Source: Epiperipatus broadwayi | Lineage: Eukaryota > Onychophora > Udeonychophora > Euonychophora > Peripatidae | NCBI GenBank assembly: GCA_028023455.1 | Contig: JAQFVV010000021.1 | Coordinates: 8,396,853-8,460,852, forward strand | Direction: 5' to 3' | Length of the DNA stretch: 64,000 bases | Part shown: piece by piece, positions 46,191 through 58,369 of the stretch | Position numbering within the stretch: position 1 is the first letter of the stretch | How the letters are laid out: each line of letters opens with the position of its first letter | Program-made: the position numbers and the translations under genes | The notes under the pieces: generated by a model | Databases searched by the model: none | Told to the model about the DNA's origin: nothing | Seen by the model: only the letters and a program-made list of their open reading frames with translations

Positions 46191-46802
46191 AAACCAAGAT
46201 GGCACCCCATATTTTTAATAAATGTACAGTTTTGAGAGCCTATAACTAACCAAAGATGTGTTAGTTGTGAAATTAAAACAAAATTAATAAATTGATTTTT
46301 AAATTTAAAAAAAGAAATAAATTCCCATATATTGAGAAGCTTTATTTCAACTTTTTTTGCTTATATTATAACATGGGAAGTGACCAGACACACTTAACAT
46401 TGTTGTACTTTCATTCAATTTTGCCTGTTTCTTTCCAAATTTGGGACCTTCCTGTCACAGGATGTGATGCAATGAATTATTTTCAAAAATACAGGATCCT
46501 GACCTCCTGCAAAGTATGTGTTATTGATCATGATATGATTGCATACTGCTAACATGAATAAAGTGTAAATATTGTATTTATATATTTTTTCCATTTTTCT
46601 ATTAATTCAATCTAAGAAAAGACTAAGCAAACTGTAAATATTGTAATTAATTTTTTTCATAATGATTTCTTTTTTTTTAAATATCAGTAATAAAAAACAA
46701 AATGTAATAAATATGACACTTCTAACAGACATTTTTTTTTTGTAAACATTTTTGGGGGACTCCTGAACCTGCGATCAAAAATATGGGCTACCATCTTGGT
46801 TT
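46191..46802. mobile_element. Possible TIR element (612 bp)
   Basis: AAACCAAGATGGCACCCCAT plus ATTTTTAAT (46191-46219) is the inverse of 46774-46802 at 26 of 29 positions. The enclosed 550 bp contains the ORF 46292-46552, which has no recognisable motif. True ends and a target duplication were not found. Confidence 0.5.
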
Positions 46803-47690
46803 CCAATTACCCATTTTTATATTTTGAAAGCTTAAAGCTAGCTTAATGATGATGACCATAAAAACTAATCCTATGGACCTTAAAAAAACATCCACATGTA
46901 TCATATTTACTGATCTTTAAGTATGTTTAATGAAACATGTCTTGAGTTACCTTTTTTTAAATTTCTTAGGTAAATTTTATTTATCAGTGATTTAACAATT
47001 TTCCTAATCGTAATTTATAATTTTATACAATTTTCAGCCAAATTCTGGAATTAACAACAATTATCATTGCATCAGTTTTAGAGTATTTTAAAATAATCTA
47101 TTAACACAAATGGAGCAAGCTTTGCTCATTGAAAACGGTACTTAAATTCAACATAAAATATTATTTCCAAAAGTCCTTTTTATTTATGCATTTCATATCC
47201 CATATAATGAAAATGTATCCTTAGTTACAGTAAAAATATATATATTTTTGTTTTATAATTGTGAATTTCTTATTATATTTGACTAATCTGATTTTTATGA
47301 GAAACATTATGTGAAGTTTTTTTTTTTTTGTCATTTTAAAAATTACAACATTTCTTCTGTCCAAACTCATTTCTTTAATTAATAATATTTTTGTAGTGTA
47401 ATTTTCACTGCACTACTTTACATTCAAGATAGTGACTGGTTTATATCCTCTTTTAACACCTTGTGGAAAGGTGTCATAATAATCATATGACCAAAGATGT
47501 GAAAAATATGTTTAATCCCTAAGAGGCACATTTCATGCTGAATCATCATTTATCAAACTGTTAAGATAATATTCTCCTACATATATTTTTATCATTGTTC
47601 ACTATGTATAGATAGAGAATTACTAGAGTTTGATGTATAAGGGTCAAACTTATTGCCCTCACAACTTTGACACAAACTACTTGATGGAAG
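46803..47690. other. Unannotated AT-rich sequence
   Basis: Nothing recognised. Confidence 0.4.
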
Positions 47691-47694
47691 TATA

Positions 47695-47815
47695 TTAATA
47701 TTTTTCATTAGTCATTCATTAGACTAGAGATTATCCATTTAATTATACTACAGAAATATTGTTCATTAAATGGATAATCTCTAGTCTAATGAATGACTAA
47801 TAAAAAATATTAAAA
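47695..47815. repeat. ~48-bp-arm hairpin
   Basis: TCATTAGTCATTCATTAGAC and TAGAGATTATCCATTTAA on the left, exact inverse on the right (47766-47812) around a 23-bp loop. Confidence 0.9.
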
Positions 47816-48017
47816 CCCATTTCTTTGCCTTATTTTTCCAATATTTTTTAAATCTTGTTAATTTTTTATATTTATAGTAAGCCATATCTTAGAAATACCT
47901 AATCATTTTGTCTCACCTAAATATCCAGGTATATATACATAATATATTCAACATGTTACAAATTGAAATGGTATAAAAATTTCGAATTACCATTTATAAA
48001 TTTTATATTATTTAGCA

Positions 48018-48195
48018 ATTCCTTCCTTGATAAAGAAAAACAACAATTCTCTATAAAACATGCATTTTGGACTCAACAATTCATGTTAATCTGACATGAG
48101 AGAGTAATTTTATATTCCTTCATTGATAAATAAAACAATAATTCTCTATAGAACATGTGTTTTTGATTCAACCATTCATGTTGAACTGACAAATT
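48018..48195. repeat. ~96-bp tandem duplication
   Basis: ATTCCTTCCTTGATAAA, AACAATTCTCTATAAAACAT and CAACAATTCATGTTAATCTG recur as ATTCCTTCATTGATAAA, AATAATTCTCTATAGAACAT and CAACCATTCATGTTGAACTG. Confidence 0.85.
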
Positions 48196-50395
48196 GTTAT
48201 GTTTAGCGTAGAATTAGTTTCTACCATTAAAATAATCTGTTTAATATTAAAGTTTAAATCTTTAATCTAATTGTCTTAACATAATTCATTTCATTAAGCA
48301 CCAAACAGATACAAGACAGAAGTATAGAAATTAATTTCCCCCAAAAAACATTTCAAATCCATTTGTTTGTATTTGTAACTTTGCATATTGAAGTGATTTT
48401 TCTCCTTTTTGTAATCTAAATCTGAGTTCACTTTCAGTAAAGAGAGGTATGACTTTGGTAAATTTTACTGAAAGTGTTCTCAATTTTAGGTTATGAAGAA
48501 GAAACAACTTTGTTGCACAGACAAAAAATGTATGCAAATTTAAATTAAGTATGTGATAAATATATTAATGGCAATGTAAATATAATAACATGTAACAAGT
48601 GGTTATTCTTCTTCTAATTCATCTAACTATATTTGGTCAACTCTCATGGTTGATCATACCCAATTTATATTAAACCTAGCATTTATAAATTAATGAGATG
48701 GCCTTATAGTAGCCATAGACCTGAAGATAAGTTCTTCTAAAACTCATCTCCCATAAGAAAAAATATATACACACAATGATATATGGATATACACATTTGG
48801 GATTAGCCTTTCAAAATCTCTAATCAATATTCACTGCCCAACATATTTATGGACATCAGTATTATCTGATTCCAAGTGCAAATCCTATGGTTTACATAAG
48901 AATTATACTGATGAGTTAATAATATTGATGATAGCATACTAATGAAAAGTCCTATCCCTAGCTAGCTCATTCAGGGCAATTAGTATTTATACTGATGGAG
49001 ATGTGATAATAATAGAATAGATCACCCTAAACTCTACATATATTTTGACTAAATAAACAATTATAGAAGTAAGAACTAAATAATGGTGCTCACTTGTTTA
49101 ATAAAATGCAAGCACATATATTTTTTAACTGTTATAAATTATTATTTAATAAAAACATTAATTATTTTGTTTCAATGTTGTTTATATGATTTCAAACGTA
49201 AAGAAACTACAAACTGTAAATATATGATTTATAATTTATACTATTATAAACTAAAAATAACATATAGATTACCTTTAGTCCCGGGAAAATGAGATCATTC
49301 ATATACACATAAAAAGTAAGCTTACTTGGTGAAACTATGGCCGTAGAGATTCTCCTATAATGTCTTTACTTTGAAACTTTCTAGGAAACAGAGATGAACT
49401 ATATATAATATCTTATGACAAGCAGATTTGGATGTGGACTTCAATTTCGATCGATGGCAGAATCATGTAGCATATTTTTTTCCCTCTGTGGAGCAGTGGG
49501 AGAAAGCCCAGCATGTTTAGTTCTTTAAACCCACATCATCATGCTGGTGCACATATAATTTTCTTCCAACAGCCTAATTCTATTACCCAGAATAGTAATT
49601 ATTAACAAAAGTCAATATTCACAAGGCAATAATAATCAGTCAATAATCTATGTTTCTTGATTTGTTTTCTATTTATATTTTATTTCTTTTATTCTAGAAT
49701 GCTCTCTCTCCTTTTTTACGCAATCCTCCCCATAACTCCTCAAAATGTTGGATATTTTTACACTTATCCTATGTGATCTACATAGCTTATACTGCTATTT
49801 CTGATCCAACTTCTTTTGTCTTCTCATTTCTTTTTACAAAAGAAAACCTTTTAGTGAGTTTTATCTTAATAGTCTGTTGGAACTTTTAAAAATAATTTTA
49901 TACAATAAATACTGTAAATGGCATTTTGTAAATAACAACTGTTTCATTTTCATCATCGACATATTTTCTTTTAATTAAAAATAAAACAAAATTATACATT
50001 AAAAAATATGACTTACACACTTTCCAGAAGGTTCCTTTTTTTAAACTTGGATACATAATAAAATATATACACATCCTCCATCAAAACAAATGAGCACAAA
50101 ACCCCCCTTAACCTATCTTGGTTAACTATTTAGTTATTTTGCGCCAAATATATATATATATATGTGTGTGTGTGTGTATGATTACCATATCTACATGTAT
50201 GTGGCTGTCTAGAGTCCCTTCAACATGTAACAGAGTTTAAACCTGGTTTCTATTACAAATATAACAAACTAAAACACTATCAAGACTTTAATGTTTCATC
50301 TAAAAATTATATATTAATCCACCGTTACATTATTTAAAATGAAACCAATCTCTGGAGAACAGATATTCAACAATCAACAAACTGTGTTCATTTGT
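48196..50395. other. Unannotated AT-rich sequence
   Basis: Contains a small hairpin (CACTTTCAGTAAA / TTTTACTGAAAGTG, 48430-48475) and an AT/GT microsatellite (50148-50180). No gene recognised. Confidence 0.4.
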
Positions 50396-50650
50396 TGTGT
50401 TTGTTCTGTGTAATTTAGTGTAGTTATGGAATATCAGACCCTGGAATATTCAGTCCTAGGATTGATTCCAGTGCTGGAATTTCTGTCATTTAACCTTCTC
50501 ATGAACTTTTGAACAATAAAGCCACTATAGTATTTTGCTATGCATAATTAGGTTCAGTGTCAGTATCACAATCTACAGTATAAGGTGCTCAGATTGATTA
50601 GAATGCTGTCATTTTAGGCACTTGAACCTTGAACTTCTTGAAAACTTTCA
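50396..50650 (+). mobile_element. Two diverged tandem tRNA-like SINE units
   Basis: TTTAGTGTAGTTATGGAATA, TCAGACCCTGG, then B-box-like AGGATTGATTCCAGTGCTGG and GAACAATAAAGCCAC; a second decayed unit follows (TTCAGTGTCAGTATCACA, AGATTGATTAGAATGCTG). Same order as the 15.9-kb array unit. Confidence 0.6.
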
Positions 50651-51257
50651 AGAAATCGAGTAATTTGAATGTTAACATTAGTAACTGCTGTGAGCTCACT
50701 AATTTGTTTATTACATATTTAGATATTGACTTGACTATGTAAGATACTTGGGAATAAATGGAGAATTACTTTAAGTTATCTTCCTGGTAGTTGCATGAGT
50801 CTTGGTGAAATGGACTTAGAAATAAGTTTGCTAAATTAAAAATTGAAACTTTAACATGAATTGGATTACATTACTAAAATTTAATTAGAAATAAAGCCAT
50901 TTTATTAATACCTTGATTAGTCTTCTCTTATGTGGAGAGAGATGACTCAATCTGAAACATTTGTTCTGCAAGGATTGGTCAATTTTTCATCAATGTAGCA
51001 TTTAAAAAATATTTTAAACTTTGTAGATGATACATTGAAAATTTGATATTACTTCAGTTTGACTCATTATATACACTGTACATTAAAAAAGTTGAAATCG
51101 CTTTAATTTCATTCATTATATACAATGTTCAGTAATTTGTTTATTAATATATACATAGTACTGTATAAATAATAATTAATTTAAAAGCACATAAACATAT
51201 AATATAATAATGTTATTTATTTTTTCTATCTTAGAAACTCATAAAAATTACAGGCTT
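50651..51257. other. Unannotated AT-rich sequence
   Basis: A possible partial arm of the 51.26-kb hairpin (TTTGTTCTGCAAGGATTGGT, TTTTTCATCAATG) lies at 50955-51000. Nothing else. Confidence 0.4.
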
Positions 51258-51511
51258 ACATATGGTAATATTTGATGAAAATTCAACTAACCTCTAGTAG
51301 GCCAGGTTTCTGTCAGTCAAACCTGATGTCATCAGCTGCTTGGAAAATCAGGAACCATAACAAACATAGTGTTGTCAGTGTATTTCAATACACACCAAGT
51401 TATGTTTGATGTGATCCCAAGTGGTTTTCTGAACAGATGATGACATCAGGTTTGATTGCTAGAAAAGCATGTTCTGCAAAAGTTTGATTTTTCATCAAAT
51501 ATTGTCATATA
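51258..51511. mobile_element. ~254-bp hairpin element
   Basis: Outer arms CATATGGTAATATTTGATGA and TCATCAAATATTGTCATATA; inner arms CAAACCTGATGTCATCAGCT and GATGATGACATCAGGTTTG; centre mirrored around TGTATTTCAATACACA. No ORF. Confidence 0.85.
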
Positions 51512-51970
51512 TGGGATCGTAAGTTTGTATAAATTTTTATACAGAGCTTAAATAAATATGTATCTGTATCTAATAAAGATATAAATTGTAGTAATATCTG
51601 CAGAAAGGAGTTTTGCTATTAACTGAAAGGAGACCCTTTGATTCCTCTTGGAGGCCTTAAAGGAACTGAGCAGGGCAAATTCCTAATGTACACTCCATAT
51701 GTTCTTGTCATTGCAGCTGTTATTACTATGTGATTATTCATATAGTATACGAACATGGATGGGCTGCTCACTAACATGCATTAGCCAGCATGGTGAGTTT
51801 ATTGGCTTTTTACCTCTGAGTTTAAGATCAAGAAACACCATGGTCTTTCTTCTCAGTGCCTGATAAGGCAGAATGAATGTTTGTGTAAATGATAAATATT
51901 TTCCCAATACATATATACAATTATGACACACAAAAATAAAGCATGGCCCTTATTCCCAGAAAGCTGTAAA
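51512..51970. other. Unannotated sequence upstream of LINE alpha
   Basis: Somewhat less AT-rich. A splice-acceptor-like TTGCAG at 51716 and donor-like GTGAGT at 51793 bracket 76 open nt, not enough to call an exon. Confidence 0.35.
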
Positions 51971-52051
51971 GTCACCAACCAAGGCAGCGGTTGGTGGTCG
52001 AAGGCAGAGGGTGCTAAGAATCCCCTGATTGTGGATCCAGGCCGCCATTTG

Positions 52052-52777
52052 ATGACGACTTTTTATTTAGGTACTTACAACTGAAGATCACTTTCAAGTG
52101 AAGGAAGATTGCAAGAATTAGAAGAAGAACTCTCTTATATTAAATGGGACATTATTGGACTTTGTGAAGTTAGAGGAAAAGGTGAAGAGACAATTGATTT
52201 AAAAAGTGGACATATACTCTATTATAAAGGCATAAATATTGAAAATACAAGTGGAGTAGGATTCATTATAAATAAAAAGTGGAAGAACAATATTGTGGAG
52301 ATTGATGGTGTATCAGACAGAGTGGCAAGATTAGTTATACAACTTAATAGCAGATACCAAATGCAGATAATTCAGGTTTATGCCCCAACAAGTTCTCATA
52401 GTGATGAAGTAGTAGAAGATTTTTATATGGATGTACAAAAGGCTTTTGATCAGAGTAAACACCATTTTAAAATTGTTATGGGAGACTTTAATGCTAGAAT
52501 TGGTAATAAAATGAAAGATAAAAGTGCTGTGGGTAATTTTGGTTATGGTAATAGAAATGAGAGAGGACATAGACTTGTGGAGTTTGCAGAAAAAGAAAAA
52601 CTTTATATTATGAATTCTTTTTTTGAGAAAAATGTTAAAAGTAAATGGACATGGAAGCATCCAAATGAAGGTACAGCAGAATTGGATTATATTTTGACTA
52701 ACAGGAAATATATATTTCAAGATTGTAATGTTCTTAATAAATTTAACACAGGAAGTGATCATCGATTAGTAAGGTGA
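52052..52777 (+). pseudogene. LINE alpha ORF, part 1: APE-like endonuclease domain
   Basis: The ATG at 52052 starts MTTFYLGTYN, then a TGA stop (52082-52084) replaces the residue before RSLSSEGRLQELEEELSYIK; the usual motif is TYNxRSL, which fixes the frame and the start. Further motifs in order: LCEVR with the catalytic glutamate (52160-52174), VYAPTSSHSD, GDFNARIG (52481-52504), WTWKHPN, LDYIL, and SDHRLVR at the end. These are the conserved APE/exonuclease III motifs of target-nicking endonucleases. Apart from the early stop the domain is open for 222 codons. The frame closes at a TGA right after SDHRLVR because of a small indel, and the protein continues in the next part. Confidence 0.88.
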
Positions 52778-53298
52778 TACGTGTTAATATAAAATTAGAG
52801 AGACAAAAATTATTAAGAAAAACAATATTTACAGTTGATATTCCTAATCTTCAGAAACATTCTAATGAATTTAAATTAGAACTTACAAATCGGTTTCAAG
52901 TATTAGTAGATTTTGAACATGATTCAGATTTGAATGAAATTAATATGAAAATAACTGATACACTTTTGAAAACTGCAACAAAGATAGCTGGTAGAAAGAA
53001 ACAGCAATTGACCAATAAAATTTCTACTGGCATTACGGAATTTATGAAGAAAAGAAGGAATATGAAGATATACAAAAATTATGCATTAAAAAGAATTGAA
53101 TATCTCAAATTTTGTAAAATGGTGTGGAAAAGAGTTGAAAATGATATAAGAAAGTATAACTGTGAACTAGCAAGGAAAACTGTAAAAGAAAATAAAAGTC
53201 TCAAGAATGTAAAACAACATTTTGGTATTGGTAGGAAATTTATATCTGCAATAAGAAAAAAAATGGAATTATTACTAAAAGAAGAGATGACATCATGA
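52774..53298 (+). pseudogene. LINE alpha ORF, part 2: endonuclease-RT linker
   Basis: This open stretch (shifted relative to part 1) reads VNIKLERQKLL, then a basic, mostly helical region with KKRRNMKIYKNYALKRIEYL and KIAGRKKQQL. It corresponds to the linker between endonuclease and reverse transcriptase in this family (SDHRLVRxxVNIxLKxERxK). It ends at a TGA after a run of eight A (about 53255); one missing A there shifts the frame away from the KNGIITKRDDIMKLV reading that continues into part 3. Confidence 0.8.
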
Positions 53299-54659
53299 AA
53301 TTGGTAGAAGATTTTTATCAAGAATTATATAGTAATAAAGAACAAGTACCTCCTATATCTATTACATCTTCCAAATTGCCCAGAATTTTAAATGAAGAAG
53401 TGAGACATGCAATTAAATGTATGAAGAAAGGAAAGGCTCCAGGTAATGATGGAATTATAATTGATATATTAAAAGAAGCAGGTGAAGAAATAGAAAATTT
53501 TTTAGCCAATTTATATACCAAATGTTTAAATGATAAAGATGTATCGGATGATTGGAAGAATGCAGTATTAATATTTAAAAAAGGTGATAAAGAAGATATT
53601 AGAAATTACAGACCTATCAGCCTTTTATCAGTTTTATATAAAATTTTTACCAAGATAATTACAACTCATCTACAGAGAACATTGGATTTCCACCAACCAA
53701 GAGAACAAGCCGGATTTAAAAATGGTTTTAGTACAGTAGATCATATTCAGGTATTGAGAGAAGTTATAGAAAGGACAAATAAATATGAGTTGCCATTATG
53801 CTTAGGATTTGTAGATTATGAAAAGGCATTTGATTCTATAAACATTTCTTCAGTGATTAAAGCATTAGATCATCAAGGTATAGATCCAGGATATTGTCAT
53901 ATTTTAAAGAATATTTATAAAAATGCAACAGCAACAATTAGATTACATAATGACACTGGGAAAGTCAACATTGAGAAAGGTGTAAGACAAGGTGACTCCA
54001 TATCTCCAAAACTTTTTACAGCAGTGCTGCATGAAGTATTTTGTGGATTAAAATGGGAAACTAAAGGAGTAAAAGTAAATGATTATTTAAGTCATTTAGA
54101 TTTCCCAGATGATGTAGTTGTTTTTGCAAATAATGCTTCAGATCTGCAGGAAATGTTGCAGGAATTATCAGATGAAAGTAGGAAATTAGGACTAAAGATA
54201 AATGTTAAAAAGATTAAAGTAATGTTTAATCGATTTGCTCAAAATATGAAAATAAAGATTGATTATGATGAATTAGAAGAAATTAACAGTTACAAATACC
54301 TTGGTCAGATTATTAATACAGATGGAAACATAATGGAGGAAATTAATCATAGAATTAAACTTGGTTGGAGTGCTTTTGGTAGAAATAACTTGATACTAAA
54401 AGGAAATATGCCTATGTGTTTGAAAAGGAAGGTTTTTAACAAATGTGTTTTACCAGTTCTTACTTATGGATCTGAGACTTGGATACTTAATAGAAGAGCA
54501 ATTCAGAGACTTCAGACCACTCAAAGAAGTATGGAGAGATGTATGTTGGGAGTAACAAGAAGAGATCGTAAATGCAATGTATGGGTAAGAGAACAAACAG
54601 GTGTTACTGACCTCATTAAAAAAATTAAAAGATTGGAGTTGGGTTGGACATATTGTTAG
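53295..54659 (+). pseudogene. LINE alpha ORF, part 3: reverse transcriptase domain
   Basis: RT motifs in order: KMKKGKAPGNDGI-type start (KKGKAPGNDGI), FKKGDKEDIRNYRPISLLSV, REQAGFKNGFSTVDHI, motif A FVDYEKAFDS (53808-53837), motif B GVRQGDSISPKLF (about 53977-54018), motif C FPDD (54102-54113), YKYLGQIINTDG, then the family C-terminal RRKVFNKCVLPVLTYGSETW-like region. Motif C should be F/YADD; the A-to-P change beside the catalytic aspartates would be expected to damage polymerase function. The frame breaks near 54630, where about 5 nt present in the 2.3-kb copy are deleted. The 454-codon frame is otherwise intact. Confidence 0.9.
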
Positions 54660-54861
54660 AAGAGATGATACTATATGGACAATTGAAATTTTAAACTGGA
54701 TTCCAAGAGATTGTAAAAGACCCAGAAAGAGATCACATGTGAGATGGATGGATGAAATAAGAAAGTGTGCAGGGGTGTTGTGGAGAAGAGAAGCTAAAGA
54801 TCGGAGAAGATGGATTAAACTTGGAGAGACCTTCATCCTGCAGTGGATTGATAATGGTTGA
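54601..54861 (+). pseudogene. LINE alpha ORF, part 4: C-terminal tail
   Basis: After the deletion near 54630 the protein continues as WSWVGHIVRRDDTIWTIEIL, NWIPRDCKRPRKRSHVRWMD, EIRKCAGVLWRREAKDRRRW and ends ETFILQWIDNG. The WxGHIxR, RxxxRW and DRxxW blocks are typical of the end of this LINE group's ORF. The natural stop (TGA at 54859-54861) is followed within about 10 nt by the TGATAATGATGA tail. Confidence 0.85.
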
Positions 54862-54880
54862 TAATGATGAATATCTCAGT

Positions 54881-56290
54881 TTATTTAGTTTCATTATTTG
54901 GTAATATTCTGATTTCCTATCTATTAAAAATCTTATCAGCAGACAAAAAATGCTTCCATTTTTCATCTGCTTATAATGAAGCAGTTATAATTTAGAAAGT
55001 GTAGCTACATAAATTTATACATAGTTGGCATGTCATTTATTTAAATGATTCCAATGTAGTGTAGTACATATTTGGTCTTTATATATAGTAAAATATGAAG
55101 ATATACAAAATTAATAAATTGATTAGAAATCAGTTCGCTTTGTAAACATAAAAAGAGAATTTATCAATAAGGTATGCAGTAATATCTCAATTATTTTATA
55201 AATTCTTCCCTATTATTTGCTTTATTCTGATTTATTGTCTAGCTAAAACTTAGTACAAATAAAAAGTGGTTCCATTGCTTGAAATAGAAACTCTGCAATT
55301 TAAATAGTATAGATGAATAACTTTGTAGAATGGTTGTTGTGATGTGATTTCAGACTAGCATTGTCCATATTTATATGTTTATCCATAAGTATTTGTATTA
55401 AATTCTTTGCATCATTGATGAGTTGAGTTTTAATTAAAGAATAAGATACTGTAGCTAAATGATAATGATAATAATCGATTATCATCAGTGATAATTTGTG
55501 ATTGCTTGTCATATTCTTAATTTATTTTCGTATCTCAATTTCAGAGTTAAACCAAAAACTTTATGAGATTAAGGCATCAACATGCATAAAAAAACTATCA
55601 TTTTTATTAGTTTCACCCATGTTTAATCCAATGCAAGATGATCTACAGATTATCTGATTCACTGTTTTTTTTCCATATCAACAAAATTTCTTTTATCTAG
55701 CCAGCTTACATGTGATTTCTTCTTAGGTTTCTTACAGTCTTTTCAAAACTTCAATTTTTCTTACAAAAAAACAAAACAAAAAAACTTTTTTTCAAGTAAC
55801 ATCAATCATATATTGATATTTTATATCCTACACTACTGTTCTTATACTTAAATAATAGTATTTTTATGATGTAATATTTAAAATCCATATTTTAAACAAT
55901 ATCCTTTTCTTGAGTCCAATTTCACTGGTATTAAATAATGTGTTGATCTTATGAAAAGCCTATTTAATGATCTCATTCTATATTATTGTAATTTTTTTAG
56001 CTAAATATCTTTTTTTTAATATTTAAAAGCAATAGTATGTATTCTGTTATACCTTTGGTCAACTACAACCATAAATTGTTAAATCGTTATCCATATATAT
56101 ATATAAACGATATATTTTGTGTGTTCATCTGTGGATGATTTTATTATAAATATACAGGAGCCATCAATTTGGATAATTAATGGAGTATTGTAAAGATGCT
56201 TATAAAGATGCTGTAAACATGAATTTATCATTTATAATTGTAACACATAAAAATATTCGTATGAATATATATATATATGACAGATTAATA
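54881..56290. other. Unannotated AT-rich sequence
   Basis: No gene recognised; the ORF at 55300-55512 (minus) has no motif. Confidence 0.4.
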
Positions 56291-56299
56291 TTTAACAAA

Positions 56300-56675
56300 A
56301 GAGTTTTTCAGAGATATCATTTAATGAAGTATGGAGAGACGTGTGTTGGAAATAACGAGAAAGAATTAAAAGTGAAATACTTAAGTAAGGGAGTAATGGA
56401 GATATTTGAAAATAATAAAAATTAAGAGACTAAAGGGCTGATCATATTACTAAAATAATGATAATAGATGGGTTGAAGTATTAAACTAGTTTATAACAAT
56501 TTTAAAAGACCTAGAAAGAGATCACATGTGAGATAGATGGATGAAATAAGAAAGCTTGCTATTTTGATGTGAGGTAAAAGAGTACACTTTGTAAAAACTG
56601 TATTACCTTGTAGATACCTTCATTTTATAGTAGATCCATAATGGTAGAAAACGATGATGATGATAATAAAACATG
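56300..56675 (+). pseudogene. LINE alpha 3' fragment, degenerate
   Basis: TTTTTCAGAGATATCATTTA, GAAGTATGGAGAGACGTGTG and TTGGAAATAACGAGAAAGAA correspond to the QRSMERCMLGVTRRDRK region; then AAATTAAGAGACTAAAGGGC, AAAAGACCTAGAAAGAGATC, ACATGTGAGATAGATGGATG and a GATGATGATGATAAT tail. Many indels; the ORF at 56180-56425 runs partly through it but is not the ancestral frame. Confidence 0.75.
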
Positions 56676-57715
56676 TACATACTATTAGGCTATTATTTAA
56701 AATTAAATGAAAACAATAAAAGGTAACATCGTCTTTACTTCACAGTTTTTTAATCTAAAACATGATTCAGCTCATCTAATTTATTATCTGTAAAATAAAA
56801 AAAGACATTCTGAGATCAATATTAGTAATGATAAAAATAAATTATTAAATATTATATTTGTTTTGTCACATTTCTAGCATGTGGATTAAGAAAATGTTTC
56901 AAAAGATTAATTTTCATTAATTCTTTTATAAATTATGATACTAATTGCATATACTTACCATAATTATGTTAAATTAGTGTTAATTTGAATATTAGATGAC
57001 TTACAATAGAGCTTTGTTTTTAAATAATTAATTTTTTTTCCTTTTTTCTACATCTTAATTTGTACAACTTAAATGGTAGTCGTTTCCCTAGAGTCTCTCT
57101 ATTTGTAATATTATTTTTAACTCTTTCATTAATGTTTTTCAATAATTAAAAATATTAATAAAAACTTTTTTTATGCTTGCAAAAATTTACAACTTTGTTT
57201 TGATTACAAAGACATATTCATTAACTATTTTAATAACACATTGTTTAATTGTTGATCGACGTTTTTATTTATTTATTTATATTATATTAATAATGCATAA
57301 ACGATTTTTCATAGTAATAATAATATGTGATCTTCAATGTTTTATATGTTATGTTTTCTTTGGGAAGTAGTACCATAAATAAACAATAAAAAATATTTTA
57401 TATGAAAGAAAAATACAAGAATTATCATATTTATATATTTATTATTTGTACACATACAAATAGATAAATAAGTAGCACTCTATGCAAAATGGCTTTGGAT
57501 TCGATACTAAATAGTAAAATAAATAATCAAAAGGTTTATAGTTTCGAAATACATAAGAAATTCGGGTTTTGGAAGTAACATATCTAGGCTGTGATTGGTG
57601 CATTTTGATCTGGGCTGTGATTGTTGCATTTTGATCTTAGAGTTTGCCATTCTTAACACTACAACAAACTGCACAACTTATACTAAATGATTAATGTTTT
57701 GAATACAATTATAAT
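56676..57715. other. Unannotated AT-rich sequence
   Basis: A short duplication (GGCTGTGATTGGTGCATTTT / GGCTGTGATTGTTGCATTTT, 57587-57634). Nothing else recognised. Confidence 0.4.
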
Positions 57716-57717
57716 TT

Positions 57718-58080
57718 ATATATTTGGAGTTTAGATGTAATTAGAAGACATTTGAACACAGACTTTGAAGTTCTCTTCAACTAATCACTTTTATTTCATA
57801 CAATGAATACACATGACCACACACGTGAAAAAGAGAAATGATCTCCAATACATATATTTTGTGCTGATCCAGCATTCATCATTGGGTCCAGAGCATTATC
57901 TCCATATATGTGTAGGAAATGACGGTCAGGACCAACTGATGAATGCTAGGTCAGTATGAAATATGTATAGTGGAGATCATTTATCTTTTTCACATGTGTG
58001 GTCATGTGTATCGGTGTATGATGTAGAGAAGATAGCTGAAGAAAGCTTGGAATGTGTTCAAATCCCTTCTAATTAAATGA
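57718..58080. mobile_element. Foldback family A, near-complete hairpin
   Basis: TAATTAGAAGACATTTGAACAC mirrors GTGTTCAAATCCCTTCTAATTA. The arms continue through TACACATGACCACACACGTG / CACATGTGTGGTCATGTGTA, AATGATCTCCAATACATAT / ATAGTGGAGATCATTTATC and CAGCATTCATCATTGGGTCC / GGACCAACTGATGAATGCT, around a loop at about 57900-57930. No ORF. On the plus strand the right end, and on the minus strand the left end, both read like a B box (GTTCAAATCC). Confidence 0.88.
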
Positions 58081-58369
58081 TTAATGATATATATATATAT
58101 ATGTTTACAACATATACTCCTGTTCTTGTAATGTTTGATTAATATTATTTTTGATTACTGAATATTTAAAAACCATACTTTAAACTGTTGTTTAAAAGAT
58201 TGTTATCTTTTCGTGATTACAATTTTAATGTTCCAAAATAATCTTTTTACTAGTATGATAGTATTTTCGTTTTGGTTTCTCTCTTGTAGTTCCTTATACT
58301 TATTCAATGTCGTGTAGAATTCCAAATATTTTAATCAAATAAAATAATCAAATGTTTTTTATATGATAA

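Larger units (their letters stand above)
51985..54880 (+). mobile_element. LINE alpha, near full-length APE-type non-LTR retrotransposon
   Basis: One element: a short, relatively GC-rich 5' leader (about 51985-52051, GGTTGGTGGTCGAAGGCAGA), a single broken ORF (endonuclease, linker, reverse transcriptase, C-terminal tail) to 54861, and a 3' end in a TGATAATGATGA-type simple repeat. No second upstream gag-like ORF is visible, though a 5' truncation cannot be excluded. At least five partial copies lie in this window (2.1, 5.5, 56.3, 59.0 and 59.7/60.4 kb), and their length and degree of decay differ. This copy is the least damaged. Target duplications were not identified. Confidence 0.92.

Noticed and set aside
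51717-51792. Possible 76-nt exon between TTGCAG and GTGAGT
   Set aside because: No partner exon, no recognisable peptide and splice-like signals are common by chance over 64 kb.
52331-52762. 143-codon minus-strand ORF
   Set aside because: Antisense shadow of the LINE alpha endonuclease domain.
54450-54836. 128-codon minus-strand ORF
   Set aside because: Antisense shadow of the LINE alpha C-terminal region.
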